A stretch of DNA of 64,000 bases from Eucommia ulmoides (lineage: Eukaryota > Streptophyta > Magnoliopsida > Garryales > Eucommiaceae). Location of the stretch: assembly GCA_016647705.1 (NCBI GenBank), contig CM028338.1:35469176-35533175 (forward strand), written 5' to 3'. Positions 25,333 through 36,723 of this stretch are shown here, in pieces (the stretch's first letter is position 1; each line of letters opens with the position of its first letter). Under the pieces are notes generated by a model. That model was given only the letters and a program-made list of their open reading frames with translations, had not been told where the DNA came from and did no database searches. A program made the position numbers and the translations under genes.

Positions 25333-25620
25333 TGTAAAACCTAAATCGTAAAACGTACGTCATAAATAATTGCATTTTAAAGTATTAGAAAATTTGAGAT
25401 AAAAATTTTATTGATTAAAAACTCAAATCAAAAGTTGGGAGTCAAATTTGCAAACTTAAAAACATTACTCTCAACTTGAATGCGAATTGCCAATTAAAAA
25501 TCTAAAATTTAAAAATGTTAGGGATCAAATTATAATTTTAGAAACTTATAAATGTTGAATTGAACTAAAAAAGAAGACTTTAAGAAATTAGAGGGGGAAA
25601 AAAGTAATTTAACAAAAAGC

Positions 25621-25668
<48 letters not shown>

Positions 25669-28252
25669 CACACGCATACGCTCGTGCGTGTAAGACGGCC
25701 AGAAGGGAGAGAACGGGAGAGGCAACGTGGCAGGCTAGGACCGATTTCCACCACTTAATCCACGCAATATATACTTACTCGTGCATGTGTATTGATCAAA
25801 AAACCTCCATCAAATTTGAAATTTGATAAATTCTAGAGAGAGAGAGGACCGGAGCAAGGGAGGGATTATCGGACTTCCTTGAATCGGCGTTCCTCCGGCA
25901 GGGTGGTTGTGGCTGTTACTCGTATGCATGATCATGTAGGTATCTTCGTAAGTTTCAGGGGAGAGCGAAGGTGGTTCGGTCCGTGGGGTGGTTTGTCGAC
26001 GGCGTGACGGGTGCGTTCTTAGCATCGCCGGTAAGCGGACATTGGGTTCGGTTGTTCAGTTTGTCGACGATCTTCGATCTGGTGAGTACTTATGCATATT
26101 TATTTGATCATTCTAGTGGGTGTGTGCATGCATGTGTATGTGATCGGCGGTAGGATCGCCGGTGGGTTTCAATTTCGTCGGACGGTGGCGTTTCGACGGA
26201 GTGTATGTGTCTTGATTCTTGTTTCGTGCAACATGTGTATGTGTGTGTTGCTTCGACTGCATGCGTGAGTGATCGTCGCCACAGCGCGGCTGATGATGTG
26301 TGTCACCGCTACGGCGGTGCATGCGTGTATGCGTCCTCTATTTTGGTTCAATATTGTAGAATGTGGGTATGTGGGAGTATTGTTCGGATCGTCGTCCGTC
26401 GATCCTCTGCAATCGTGTGTGTGGGCGTTTTGATTCGGTGTTGTGCATGTGTATGTGTTTTGCTCTGTTCGGCAGGCGAACGTGTGAGTGGGTGGGTGTG
26501 TAAGACAGTGTATGTATGTGTGATATGTTCTGATCAATATGTGTATGCGTGTGCTTGCGTGTGTTGCTGAAAATCGTTATGTGTAGCCGGTGTGTCGTCG
26601 GCAGTGTATGCATGCATGTGTTCATCATATATGTGGGTATGTATGTGTTCTGTAAATCTTGCGGGATAGTGTTTGGTTGTGGGATTTCCATTTGTAGTGA
26701 TTGATCGGTAGGATGTGTTGTTCAAGCCGGTGGTAAGTGAGAATTAGTGAGAGGGAGTGAGCGTCGCAGGTAGGGTGGCTGGTCAGCCGGTGGCGGCGTC
26801 GGCGGGCTGAGCACAAACAGAAAACAGAAATAGGAAAAAAAAAAAAAAAAAAAAAAAGAGGAAAGAAGAAGGGAAAAAGGAAGAATTTGCACAAACCATC
26901 TTGATAAGAATTAAAAACCCATCTCGCGGCCCGTGAACGATTCGGAATGAGTAACGTTTTTCGTTAAGTTTATTTTAGATTATTAAATTGAATTCTAGCA
27001 TCAAAATTTTGGAACCGAAATAATAAATTTGGGACCGTTCGTATTAATAAATTTTATGCAGTAATTTTTAATGAAATAAAAATTAACTGAAATAGTAATT
27101 TTCATAAGTAAAATGTGGGAAATGGAAAATTTTGGAACTTAGGGTCTGCATTGCACGATTTGATTATTTTGCATAAAATATTAATTTAGGCCCTATCATT
27201 ACTAGGTTCGCAAACGCTAATATCCCGGTAAGTTTTGGACGGTGCTATTTTTATAGCACAAGAAACGAGATGAGTGTACTGTCTTCTTGCCAAATTATTT
27301 CTATACATATCTATTATGGAAAATGGTTGTATTTAAATTAGATGCTTTTAAAAATTAGTGGTGATTTGACGATGTTGATTAGACGATATTATTGAGTGAT
27401 GTGATCCACTTCAGCGGAGTGATGTTTATCCGCTTCGGCGGAATGATGTTATCCACTTCGGCAGAGTGATGTTTATCTGCTTCGGCAGAGTGATGTTTAT
27501 CTGCTTCGGCAGAGTAATGTTAGATGTTTATACTACGTAGTGATTATCCGTTTCGGCGGAGTGATGGGTATTCGTAGGAAGGCATATCCTACGGATGATA
27601 AGGTACCGTTGCAACTCTCGATCGTGAGGTTAAAACGATCACTATGGCTAGCCAGTGTGTGTTGTGGTGGAGTGGTGGTTTGAGATGTGATATTTTATTT
27701 ATAATGGGTGATTTATTATTTATTATGGTGATTGGTATGATATTTATACTGGATGGTTTTAAAATGGAACTTATATATATGGCTTTATTTTCACTGCATA
27801 TATTATGAAGACTTTTACAAGCTATGTGATATATATATATATATATATATATACTTATACTTGATCCTTTAAATGTTGTATTATTTAGAATGTATTATTA
27901 TTAAATAAAAAATTATTATTAAGAAGGCAGTACACTCGCAGGTGAAATAGTTAGGAGTCGGTCCCCTACTGGCACTAGGTAGAGTCCGGCGATGGTATAG
28001 CGAGGGAGTATTTTGGGAGGTGCTGCCTAAGGTTAACCTAGGAGAGGTTCATTGTTATTTTTATCTTTTGTTGTTATTAAAATTTAGGGACGGGTGTGTC
28101 CCTAATTAGAAAAGATGTTTATGACCTGATTTTGTGATTGTATAATTATGAATGCATACTGTCGCTTTCTAGTTTGGTTTGTCGCTCAAGTGATGTCGTG
28201 TCGATGTCACGCCGGCCCCATAGGTGGCGGATGTCTGGGGTGGGGTGTGACA
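25333..28252 (+). mobile_element. Solo LTR E, 2.92 kb, inside gag of copia A
   Basis: Ends TGTAAAACC...GGGTGTGACA with target duplications ccaat (25328-25332) and gcaat (28253-28257, one mismatch). It has no retroelement domains. Contents: (TA)n at 25629-25660, a TG-rich segment 26100-26660, a ~28-bp minisatellite (27397-27530), the hairpin box GATCGT-N9-ACGATC at 27620-27640, and the block GGTCCCCTACTGGCACTAGG at 27959-27978. An inverted motif pair (27272-27288 and 27921-27937) brackets the minisatellite module. Homologous to D, F and H. Confidence 0.86.
27397..27560 (+). repeat. ~28-bp minisatellite in solo LTR E
   Basis: About five to six units of the form GTGATGTTTATCCGCTTCGG then CGGA or CAGA. 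Each unit contains the small palindrome CCGCTTCGGCGG or a variant. It lies directly upstream of the conserved hairpin box. Confidence 0.85.
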
Positions 28253-29190
28253 GCAATGGTCCTCGAATTTTTCAATTACGTCATGAATTAATGAATTTAA
28301 TCCAAGATCAAAATTCGACCTAAGTGCACTTGTGGTTGTTGTACTTGTGGTGGTGTTCAGAAATTGCAGTCTCATTATCAAACGAAGTATATCATGTCAC
28401 TACATGATTCATTCTCTTAAGTTTGAGGTCAACTCCTACTTATGGATTATCTACCTCTCATTAATCGAGTTTTTGCCTTAATTTCTCAAGAAGAGAAGCA
28501 GAAATCTATCGGCAGTATTTCCAACACTGATTCTACCAATACAATGGTATTTGTTGTCAAACATGAACCAACGAAGAAGATTGGAAGTCCATACTATGGT
28601 GGCAATACTGAGATGAAAGATTATCCTTATTGCACGTACTGTCATTTCCATGGACATACTGTGGAACGATGTTACAAACTTCATGGATATCCTCTAGGTT
28701 ACAGATCTAAGCAGCGCCATAATGATTCACACGCTAACTTTGTGAATTAGGTCTCTAACACTAAGCAAGACATTACCCACGATTCTCTTGGGAATGTTCT
28801 TCAAAGATTCAACTCTTCTCAATGTCAGCTGTTTGTGAACTTGTTTTCCACTCATTTAACTTCTTTTGTTACAGGACAGAATGATCAACCCGAAATGGCT
28901 ACTACTTTATGTGACACAGGTACCTGTTTTTCTATTGTTTTTCATAGTCCTCTTACTGCATCATGATATTGGATCATTGATTCAGGAGCTTCTCGATATA
29001 TTTGACAAGATGTCAATATTTTTGTTTCATTACGACTGTTGAGCATGCTAGTGTCAGTCTACCCAATCATTCACGAATTTTCATTCGCATGGTTGGTGAT
29101 GTTCGGTTGAGTCCAGAGTTGATCCTCAAAAATGTTATATACATTCCTCAATTTAAGTTCAATTTGTTGTCCGTCAGTGTTTTGATTGAA
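28253..29190 (+). pseudogene. Copia A gag C-terminus, zinc knuckle and protease
   Basis: After gag (GPRIFQLRHELMNLIQDQN) comes an intact CCHC zinc knuckle, YCTYCHFHGHTVERCYKLHG (about 28629-28690). The protease motif YWIIDSGASRYI follows at about 28965, where DSGA is the catalytic triplet, then LILKNVIYIPQFKFNLLSVS up to 29180. Stops and a frameshift between 28990 and 29050 are present. The frame is cut by F at 29190. Confidence 0.85.
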
Positions 29191-29549
29191 TGTAAGACCC
29201 AACTTTTGCATGTGCACAATTTTTTGTTGCATTTTAGAACATTTAGAAAATAACGTGATGCATTGTATCATTTAATATTTACTTGAAAAAATTTAGGGGT
29301 TGATATGTTAATTTTAATTTTAAAGTTTAGGGGATATAATTAATATTTTTTTTGTTTGAAAAGGGTAACTCGTATAAATAAATAAATAAATAAATAATAA
29401 CAAACAAATGATGTTGCAATCCTTGATAATATGTATGTGTTTATGATATAAGATATACATAAAAAAATAAAAATTAAAAGAAAAAAAAATGATAAAATCA
29501 AAAAAAACAAATGTGGGTAAAAGAGACCCCACGTGTCTTGATCATGCAC

Positions 29550-29580
<31 letters not shown>

Positions 29581-29745
29581 GATGAAAAGTGGGGCGGTGA
29601 TTCTTAGTGCGCGCGCGCACACACACACACATATATATATATGCCTATATGTATTCGGCTGGAAAAAGAAACAAACCATACAAGAAAAAAAAATGAAAGA
29701 ACCAGGAACTTGCTGGAACAAGTATTCCAAATTTTTTTTTCCAGG

Positions 29746-29776
<31 letters not shown>

Positions 29777-31144
29777 AAAAATAAAATATATCGCACATTC
29801 GAGTTATAGGACTATCAATACGGATAAGTATATATGCATATTTATATGTTAAAAATATATACGTGGGTTCGAGAAATATAGTAGGTATAGATAAATCTAA
29901 TTTTCAAAAAATACTATTTAAAATAAAAAATTGTAAATTTTACTAAAGCGATATTATTTTTAGTATTTCGTTAACTAATAAATTTTTTAACAGTCAATTA
30001 ATATTTTTCTACAAATTAAATTATTAACACGGATTTCTTTTGTAATCATTACTATAATAATTTTCGTACAGTTAATATTGACATAGAAAATTGGGCGTGA
30101 AGTAATTTCGTATAATCAAATCTGGGAGAATGGGAGAGTTTGCATTTTAGGGTTACACATTGTATATTAGATTTATTTTAAATAAATTCTTAGTTTAGAC
30201 CCTTTGGTGATTAGGTTCACAAGCGATGCCGCCTACGTAATATTTGACGACAGTGTTTGTAATAACGCAAAAATCGAAATGAGTGTACTGTTTTCTATGT
30301 AAATTGTTAAATTATATTTTTCATACTAAAATGTGGAAAAAATGGTTTATTAAAATGAATTATTTTATAACGTTATGCGGATCAAGTAGATTTTTAAATA
30401 TGAAAAGTGATTATTTTTTTTATTATCCGACTGTGTCATAGTTATTTTCTCGTCAGAAGGGCATATCCTACGAGATGTGAATATGTTGTTACTTGTCAGG
30501 CAAGTCCGGCAGGATAGATATGTTGTTACCTATCAGGTAAATCCTGCAGGGTGGATATATGTTGACCTGTCAGAAGTGCAAATCCTGCAGGTGACTACCC
30601 CTACCATTGGGGATATTGAATAGCCCTGACACAGATAGCCATCTTAGATGGCACAATCGTATAGATTATGGTACCATTATAACTCCCAATCGTGAGGTGA
30701 AACGATCCTATGGTTAGTAGGAAAATATGAGTGTGGTATTTTATTATATGTCGAAATGTTTGGATTGGTTGATTTAGATATATTATTTCATGGCGATAAT
30801 GGCATTAGAATTTTATTCTAGCTTGGTGCGCAAGTATATTATAATATATTTTGAAAAGTGGTATTTGATAATTATACTTGATTCATAAAATATTTTTATA
30901 TTATGAAGACACTACATCAATAAAATATTTGGTTTCAGGTACCGCAGCTAGAGATGGGTCCCCTACTGGCACTAGGTAAAGTCAGGAGGTGGGGTCGTAC
31001 TGGAGGGTTGGCTAGATAGGTGTGAATCGTGAAAGGTTCAATTTTCTTTTTGTGATTTTGTTATAAATATTTGGAACACGTGTGTATTCCCAAATTTTGA
31101 AGTAAGTAAATATATTTTTGAAAAAAATAAAATACAACGGTGCA

Positions 31145-31189
<45 letters not shown>

Positions 31190-31263
31190 TGATTGGTCAG
31201 GTAACATCAAGTCGACGTTGCGCCCGGCCTCAGGCATTGGGGGCCCCGGGGAGGGGTGGGACA
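29191..31263 (+). mobile_element. Solo LTR F, 2.07 kb, inside the protease region of copia A
   Basis: Ends TGTAAGACCC...GGGTGGGACA with perfect target duplications ttgaa (29186-29190 and 31264-31268). No coding domains. It has (AC)n(AT)n near 29615-29641, (TA)n at 29746-29771, a ~45-bp minisatellite at about 30470-30600, the hairpin box ATCGT...ACGAT at 30689-30706, GGTCCCCTACTGGCACTAGG at 30957-30976, and (TG)n(TA)n at 31145-31190. Shorter than D and E, with the central TG-rich region missing or reduced. Confidence 0.86.
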
Positions 31264-31268
31264 TTGAA

Positions 31269-33053
31269 GATGCACAACTGACAGCCAGTTTTCTTTATGA
31301 TTCATTCCTTATTTAGGATATCAACAAGAGGATGATGTGCAAGGGTGATATACATTCCAAACAGACTTTTATTTCTCGAGATGTTTTCTTTTATAAGGAT
31401 GTGTGTCCTTTTCATTTAGAGTTTTGTCACGTGATTTGATTTACCCTTTTCCTAATCTGGTATTACCTCATGTCACATCCACTTCTATTACTATGATATT
31501 GCTATTGATGTTCCTACGAATATTCATGATGATCATACTAGAGATTCCTCTGGTCATGAGCCTTCACTAGTAACTAATACAAATGTTTAACAAAATTCTG
31601 TTCCCAGGCAATCTACTCGAGTCTCTCGACGACCTTTCTATTTGGAGAATTTTCATTGTAATTCTTATTCTATTGTATTTATTGTGCCCACCAAGTATCC
31701 CATTTCATAGGTGCTAGGTTATACTTCTTTGTCACACACTCATCACTGTTTTGTCATGAATATCTCTTTGCAAGTTGAACCCCAATTTTATCATCAAACT
31801 GTTAAGTACCCTAAATGGAGACAAGCTATGCTGGATAAATTACAAGCCATGGAAAACAACCATACTTGGTCAGTTGTTCCTTTTCCTGCTGAAAAATATT
31901 CTATTGGTTGTCGATGGCTTTACAAAACTAAATATCAGTCTGATGGCTCTTTAGACCAACATAAAGCTCACCTTGTGGCTAAAGGTTTTACTCAGCAGGA
32001 ATGTGTCATTGAAACCTTTTCACCTGTTGGTAAGTTGGTAACTGTTAAAGTATTACTCACTTTAGCTACTTGTAACAATTGGCATTTGTTTTAACTTGAT
32101 GTGAACAATGTTTTTCTCAATGCTGATCTCTTTGAGGAAGTTTATATAGATCTGCCTTTGGAGTACAAGAGTCAGGGGGTGTCCTCCAATACTTCTCGCT
32201 TAGTATGCAAGCTTCATACGTCCATTTATGGATTCAAGCAAGCATCTCATCAGTGGAATTCGAAATTCACTGAATCTCTTTTGAAATTTGGTTTTCAACA
32301 AACTAAATCCGAGGTAATGAAAATTCATTTGTTGTTCTCTTGGTTTATGTTGATGACATTATAATCATTGGGTCTAATTGTCAACTTCTCGATGAGTTGA
32401 AAACCTCTTTGCATAGTCATTTTAAACTCAAGGATTTATGTGTGTTGAAATACTTTCTGGGTATTGTAAATTGCTCGCTCTATTAACGGCATTGTCCTTT
32501 CTTGGTGACAATATACCCTACAATTGCTTTAGGATGTTGGTTCTCTTGGTTAGAAACCCGAACATTTTCCAATAGATCCTAAAGTTCATCTTAGTTCTGA
32601 AGATAGTGAACTTCTTTCTGATCCTGCTATGTATAAGAGGCTGATTGGACGTTTCCTATATCTCACAATTTCTCGACCGGATATTTGTTTTGTTGTTCAC
32701 AAAGTGAGCCAATTTGTATCAAAACTTTGAGCTCCCCACTTACAGGTAGCTCATCATCTCCTCCGCCATCTTAAATCAGCACCTGAGCAATGTCTATTTT
32801 ACTCAGCTTCATCTTCTCCGTACTTAAGGGTTTTTCCTGATGCAGATTGGAGTTCTTGCATTGATTCTAGGAAATTGATCATAGGTTTTTGTGTTTTCAT
32901 TACTAATTCTCTTGTTTCATGGAAGGCAAAGAAACAACCAACTATCTCTCATTTTTCTACCGAAGCTGAATATAGAGCTTTAGCTATGGTTGCCAGTAAA
33001 TTGATCTGGTTACGACAATTGTTGCAGGATTTTCAAATTGGTGTTATTTCTCC

Positions 33054-33099
<46 letters not shown>

Positions 33100-33330
33100 G
33101 ACAATCTTGCATCCATTCACATAGCATCTAATACCATATTCCATGAACGGATCAAACATATCGAAATTGACTGCCATTTTGTTCGAGACCAAGTTTCCAA
33201 AAGTGTTATTTGTCTCATGCCAGTCCGATCACAGAATCAATTTGCTGATGTTTTCACTAAAGTATTACCATCTTCTTCTTTTTTCTTTTCTTTTATCCAA
33301 GGTGACTATTAAGAACATTCATATCCCTTC
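31269..33330 (+). pseudogene. Copia A pol remnant: integrase tail, RT and RNase H
   Basis: The protease-side sequence resumes as AQLTASFLYDSFLIQDINKR, then jumps straight to the post-integrase block KQTFISRDVFFYKDVCPF near 31360, so nearly all of integrase is deleted. RT: YPKWRQAMLDKLQAMENNHT (31810), GCRWLYKTKYQSDGSL, LVAKGFTQQ, LDVNNVFLNADLFEEVYIDL, SIYGFKQASHQW, and in another frame LVYVDDIIIIGS near 32345. RNase H: KRLIGRFLYLTISRPDICF, SWKAKKQPTISHFSTEAEYR (32910), then a T42 run (33056-33097) and DNLASIHIASN, ending FADVFTKVLP. Frameshifts and stops throughout. Confidence 0.9.
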
Positions 33331-33341
33331 TTGAGGGGGTG
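33331..33341 (+). other. Polypurine tract of copia A
   Basis: TTGAGGGGGTG lies immediately before the 3' LTR start TGTTACAG. This is the usual copia plus-strand primer arrangement. Confidence 0.8.
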
Positions 33342-34081
33342 TGTTACAGTTAGTTAGTCAGTTAGTTAGTTATTAGCTGTCATTAGCTATCATAGTTAGT
33401 TAGAAATCAGTTGACAGTTAGTTAGTTAAACTAATTATCTATCTTAATCAAGTTGTTTACAATAAGAATGTTAATTAAATACTTAATTTCTGAAAAAGGG
33501 TCATTTCAAACTTTTTTTAAAAAATGAGGTTAGCCGGTGTTGGGAACACCGACTTTAGGAAGCCGATGTTACCAACACTGGCATTAGGGTTGAAATTAAA
33601 AAATAAAATAAAACTGGGGTAACTAACCCCGGTTATACAGTGTTGTTTTTTTTTTTTTTTTATTTATTTTTTTCTTTGTTGAAGTAGGTGTTCATAAGAC
33701 CGGCTTCAACATCTTTTTCTTTCTTTCATTTACCAACCCCCCCTCCCCTAGACGGTGTTATTAACATCGGCTCCCCCATGCACATAAAAACAAATAGGCA
33801 TTAATGGAATAAACCCAAATAGGAGAGCACTGTTAATTCCTTAATTGTTATAGACCAGTTGATTTCTTTTAAATGTTTTTTGTTATTATTTTTTAAATTA
33901 ATATTTAAATTTATTATTTATTTTCTTAAATTTATTGTGATATTTAATTTTATAAACAAATTGTTAATAATTTAGTACTATAACAAAATTTAATGTCCGT
34001 AACTTTTGTTTATTATATTTTTTTTTATTTCTTTAATTTAATTTCTATAAATTTAATATTTCAGTATTATTACTAAATTTA

Positions 34082-34161
<80 letters not shown>

Positions 34162-35451
34162 TTTATAATTTTTATAAATTTAATTAACATTTAATGTGCA
34201 TATATTACTTTTATAATATCCGTAAATTTAATGTTTAGAATTTGCGAATATTATTTGTTGAAATTAATTTTCATAAATTTAAAATTTTAGTATTATTAGC
34301 AAATTTAATGTCAACATATTATGTCTATAATATTGTTACTAAATTTAATATTTTATTATTATTACTAAATTTTATGTCCATAAATTATTTCCATAATTTT
34401 CGATCAGAGAATTCTATATATTATATTTTTTTCTTTTATGATATTTTTTCACTTAATCGTAAATTTAATAAAACAGGACGTACATATATTTAAATAATAT
34501 ATGTATATTGAATTTAGTAATAGTATTATAGATATGATATGTGGACATTAAATTTATTAATAATATTAAAATATTAATATTATGGAAGTTAAATTAAACA
34601 AATATAGGCAAATTCTAAACATTAAATTTATGGATATTATAGAAGTAATATATGCACATTAAATTTGAATTAAATTTATGAAAATTATAAAAATAATATA
34701 TATACCTATTAAATTTATTAATAATACTGAAACATTAAATTTATAGAAATGAATTAAAGAAATAATAAAAAATATATATATAATATACAAAAGTTATCAA
34801 CATTAAATTTAGTGATAATACTAAATTATTAACACTAATTTTGTATAAAATTAAATATCACAATAAATTTAAGAAAGTAAATAATTAATTTAAATATTAA
34901 TTTAAAAAATAATAACAAAAAACATTAAAAAGAAATCAAGCACTCTATAACAATTAACGAATTAACAGTGTCCTCCTATTTGTATTTATTCCATTAACAC
35001 CTATTTGTATTTATTACATGGGTAGCCGGTGTTAATAACACCGGCTATGGGGGTTTGGTAAATTATTAAAAAAAAAAAAAAATGTTTAAGCCAGTGTTAT
35101 GAACACCAGCTTCAACAAAGAAAAAAAATAAATAAAATAACAAACAACACCGTATAACCTGGGTTAGTTACTCCGGTTTTAATTTTTTATTTTTTTATTT
35201 TTAGTTTCAGCCCTAATGCCTGTGTTGGTAACACCGGTTTCCCAAAGTCGGTGTTCCCAACACTGGCTAACCTGATTTTTGTAAAAAAATTTGAAATGGC
35301 ATTTTTTAGAAATTAAGTATTTAATTGACATTTTTATTGTAAACAACTCTATCTTAATCGTTATCTATTAATAGCAGTGATCTCTCTTTATAAATATTAG
35401 TGTTATGAATAATATTGAAATTTTTCATACCTCCTTTTCTCTAGTTTAATA
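33342..35451 (+). repeat. 3' LTR of copia A, interrupted by foldback element G
   Basis: LTR sequence occupies 33342-33449 and 35360-35451. The first part has an extra TTAGTCAG/TTAGCTAT duplication relative to the 5' LTR. The LTR ends TTTAATA and is followed by the target duplication aaggt. Confidence 0.87.
33450..35348. mobile_element. Foldback transposon G (1.9 kb), Mutator-like by its target duplication
   Basis: Nearly the whole element is one inverted repeat. The left end AGTTGTTTACAATAA is the reverse complement of the right end, and arms of about 0.9 kb pair up to an apex near 34400. The outer arms carry CCGGTGTTGGGAACACCGAC and its counterpart near 35255. Flanks share ctatcttaatc (33439-33449 and 35349-35359), a 9-11 bp target duplication as made by Mutator-like elements. 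There is no transposase. A long (TA)n is at 34085-34157. The class assignment is inference from duplication length and structure. Confidence 0.8.
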
Positions 35452-35654
35452 AAGGTTGTCGCTTCTTATTTTTAATTCAAACGACCGCTATCCATTTTGT
35501 TTTTTACTTTCAAACAAAAGTTGACTTCTTTCTCTTTTTTCAAAAAAAGTAGGTGGCCATTGACAAATCAGCCATGCCAAGATACCTCTTATTTTCCAAA
35601 AAAAAAAAAAAGTGTGGACCCATCCTATTTGAAAAATGAGACAAAAATTCTACA
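35452..35654 (-). repeat. 5' LTR of copia C, second part
   Basis: Matches 3833-4044: AAGGTTGTCGCTTCTTATTT, then AGTGTGGACCCA and ATTCTACA at the end. It completes the LTR begun at 22844. Confidence 0.87.
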
Positions 35655-36723
35655 AGAGGGTAGTATGCAAAAAAGAAGTGAAGTAGGGAAAATTTCTTTG
35701 AGCCCGGAAGGAGGTGGATAAATGAGGACTGGAGGAGTTTAGCTCTCAAGGAGGGTTTAAGATCTTAATATATCCCCGATGTGTGAGAAATTTGAGAGAT
35801 CAAGAATTTTTATTTTTTATTTTTTTGTGAAAATATGATATATGCAGATGAGGGTCTCTTTCTAAAAAATTTGTGTTCAAATGAGGGGATTATGGATTCC
35901 TTTACACTTTTAAGGTTTTAAAGTTACAAAAATAACTGACTAATATCCCTTTAAACTTTTTTACATTTGCAGCTGCCCCCCCCCCCCCCCCCAAAAAAAC
36001 CCTACTTTGTAACCCCCAAACTCCTATATTTTCCCAAACCCCTCCATCCCCTCCCATTAATTTCTCTAACTCCTCCTTACTTTTTAAATCTTATATAAAA
36101 AAAAAAAACTAATTTGCTTAATTCTTATAAAAGAAATATATTTTTTTAATTATTTTTTTTTAAAAAAAGTTCCTTCTTTTGAAACTAGAATATTTATATT
36201 TAATTTTTTAAATTTGGCTATTTTTCAAACTTGTAATTTAAAAAAATAAAAATTAAGAATTAATATATTTATCATATTTAATCATTTTTTATAACATATT
36301 TAAAGAACTATTTTTTCATTAATTTTTAAAGAATACGGTTCGCATCATATGTTTTTTAAGAGTCAAAGTTGTTCACATTTTAACGCACATGCAATGCCCT
36401 ATTAGTGTCCAAAATAGATCGAATTTTTTAAAACATAAACGATATTCATAACACTCTGTAACACAACTTACGAAACTAAAAACAAATTAGTACATTATTT
36501 TTAAGAGCCAATTTTCTAAATTTTATCTTCAAATCTTCAATTACGGATCTAAATTTTGACTTAAATATTTACAGAGCTTATTAAAATTAACTTGGCAAAA
36601 AAATATTTCCTAACATTAAATAAAAATGCAATAATGTCGACGAGATAAAATACAATATCTACAGAGGGGGCTGGCTATATCCATTCAATTGGACAGCCAC
36701 AAGCCTTCTTAGGCTATATATGG
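35655..36723. other. AT-rich intergenic region with a C17 run
   Basis: No gene, RNA or clear repeat family is recognised. A C17 homopolymer at 35976-35992 sits in an otherwise AT-rich context, followed by C-rich AACCCC text up to about 36060. Palindrome-like TTTTTTTAAAAAAA occurs near 36155. Confidence 0.55.

Larger units (their letters stand above)
23437..35451 (+). mobile_element. Ty1-copia element A, inserted in the 5' LTR of copia C
   Basis: Plus-strand element with target duplication aaggc/aaggt (23432-23436 and 35452-35456); the empty site is seen in the 3' LTR of C (AAAAGGTTGTTGC near 3829). It has 194-bp LTRs that start TGTTACA (mutated to TATTACA at the 5' side), a Met-tRNA primer site and a polypurine tract. 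The gag, protease, RT and RNase H remain, but most of integrase is deleted. Insertions E, F and G account for about 6.9 kb of its 12-kb span. Confidence 0.92.
3251..35654 (-). mobile_element. Ty1-copia element C (Tork-like), outermost layer of a 32-kb nest
   Basis: Minus-strand LTR retrotransposon. Its 3' LTR (3251-4044) and its 5' LTR (22844-23436 plus 35452-35654) are homologous, of about 0.79 kb each, and end in TG...CA. The 5' LTR was split by copia A, and the internal region was split by gypsy B with a ttgtg target duplication. Domains run from right to left: gag start, degraded zinc knuckle, protease, integrase, reverse transcriptase, RNase H. Gag start and protease wording suggest the Tork lineage. 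Five-base flanks are gatat on the left and agagg on the right, so no clean target duplication for C itself is visible; one edge may have changed. Everything is broken, so the element is dead. Confidence 0.85.

Noticed and set aside
26169-26725. Several overlapping long open frames rich in His/Thr or Cys/Val on both strands in LTR E
   Set aside because: They come from TG/CA-rich low-complexity DNA, which lacks stops in several frames. No domain is visible.
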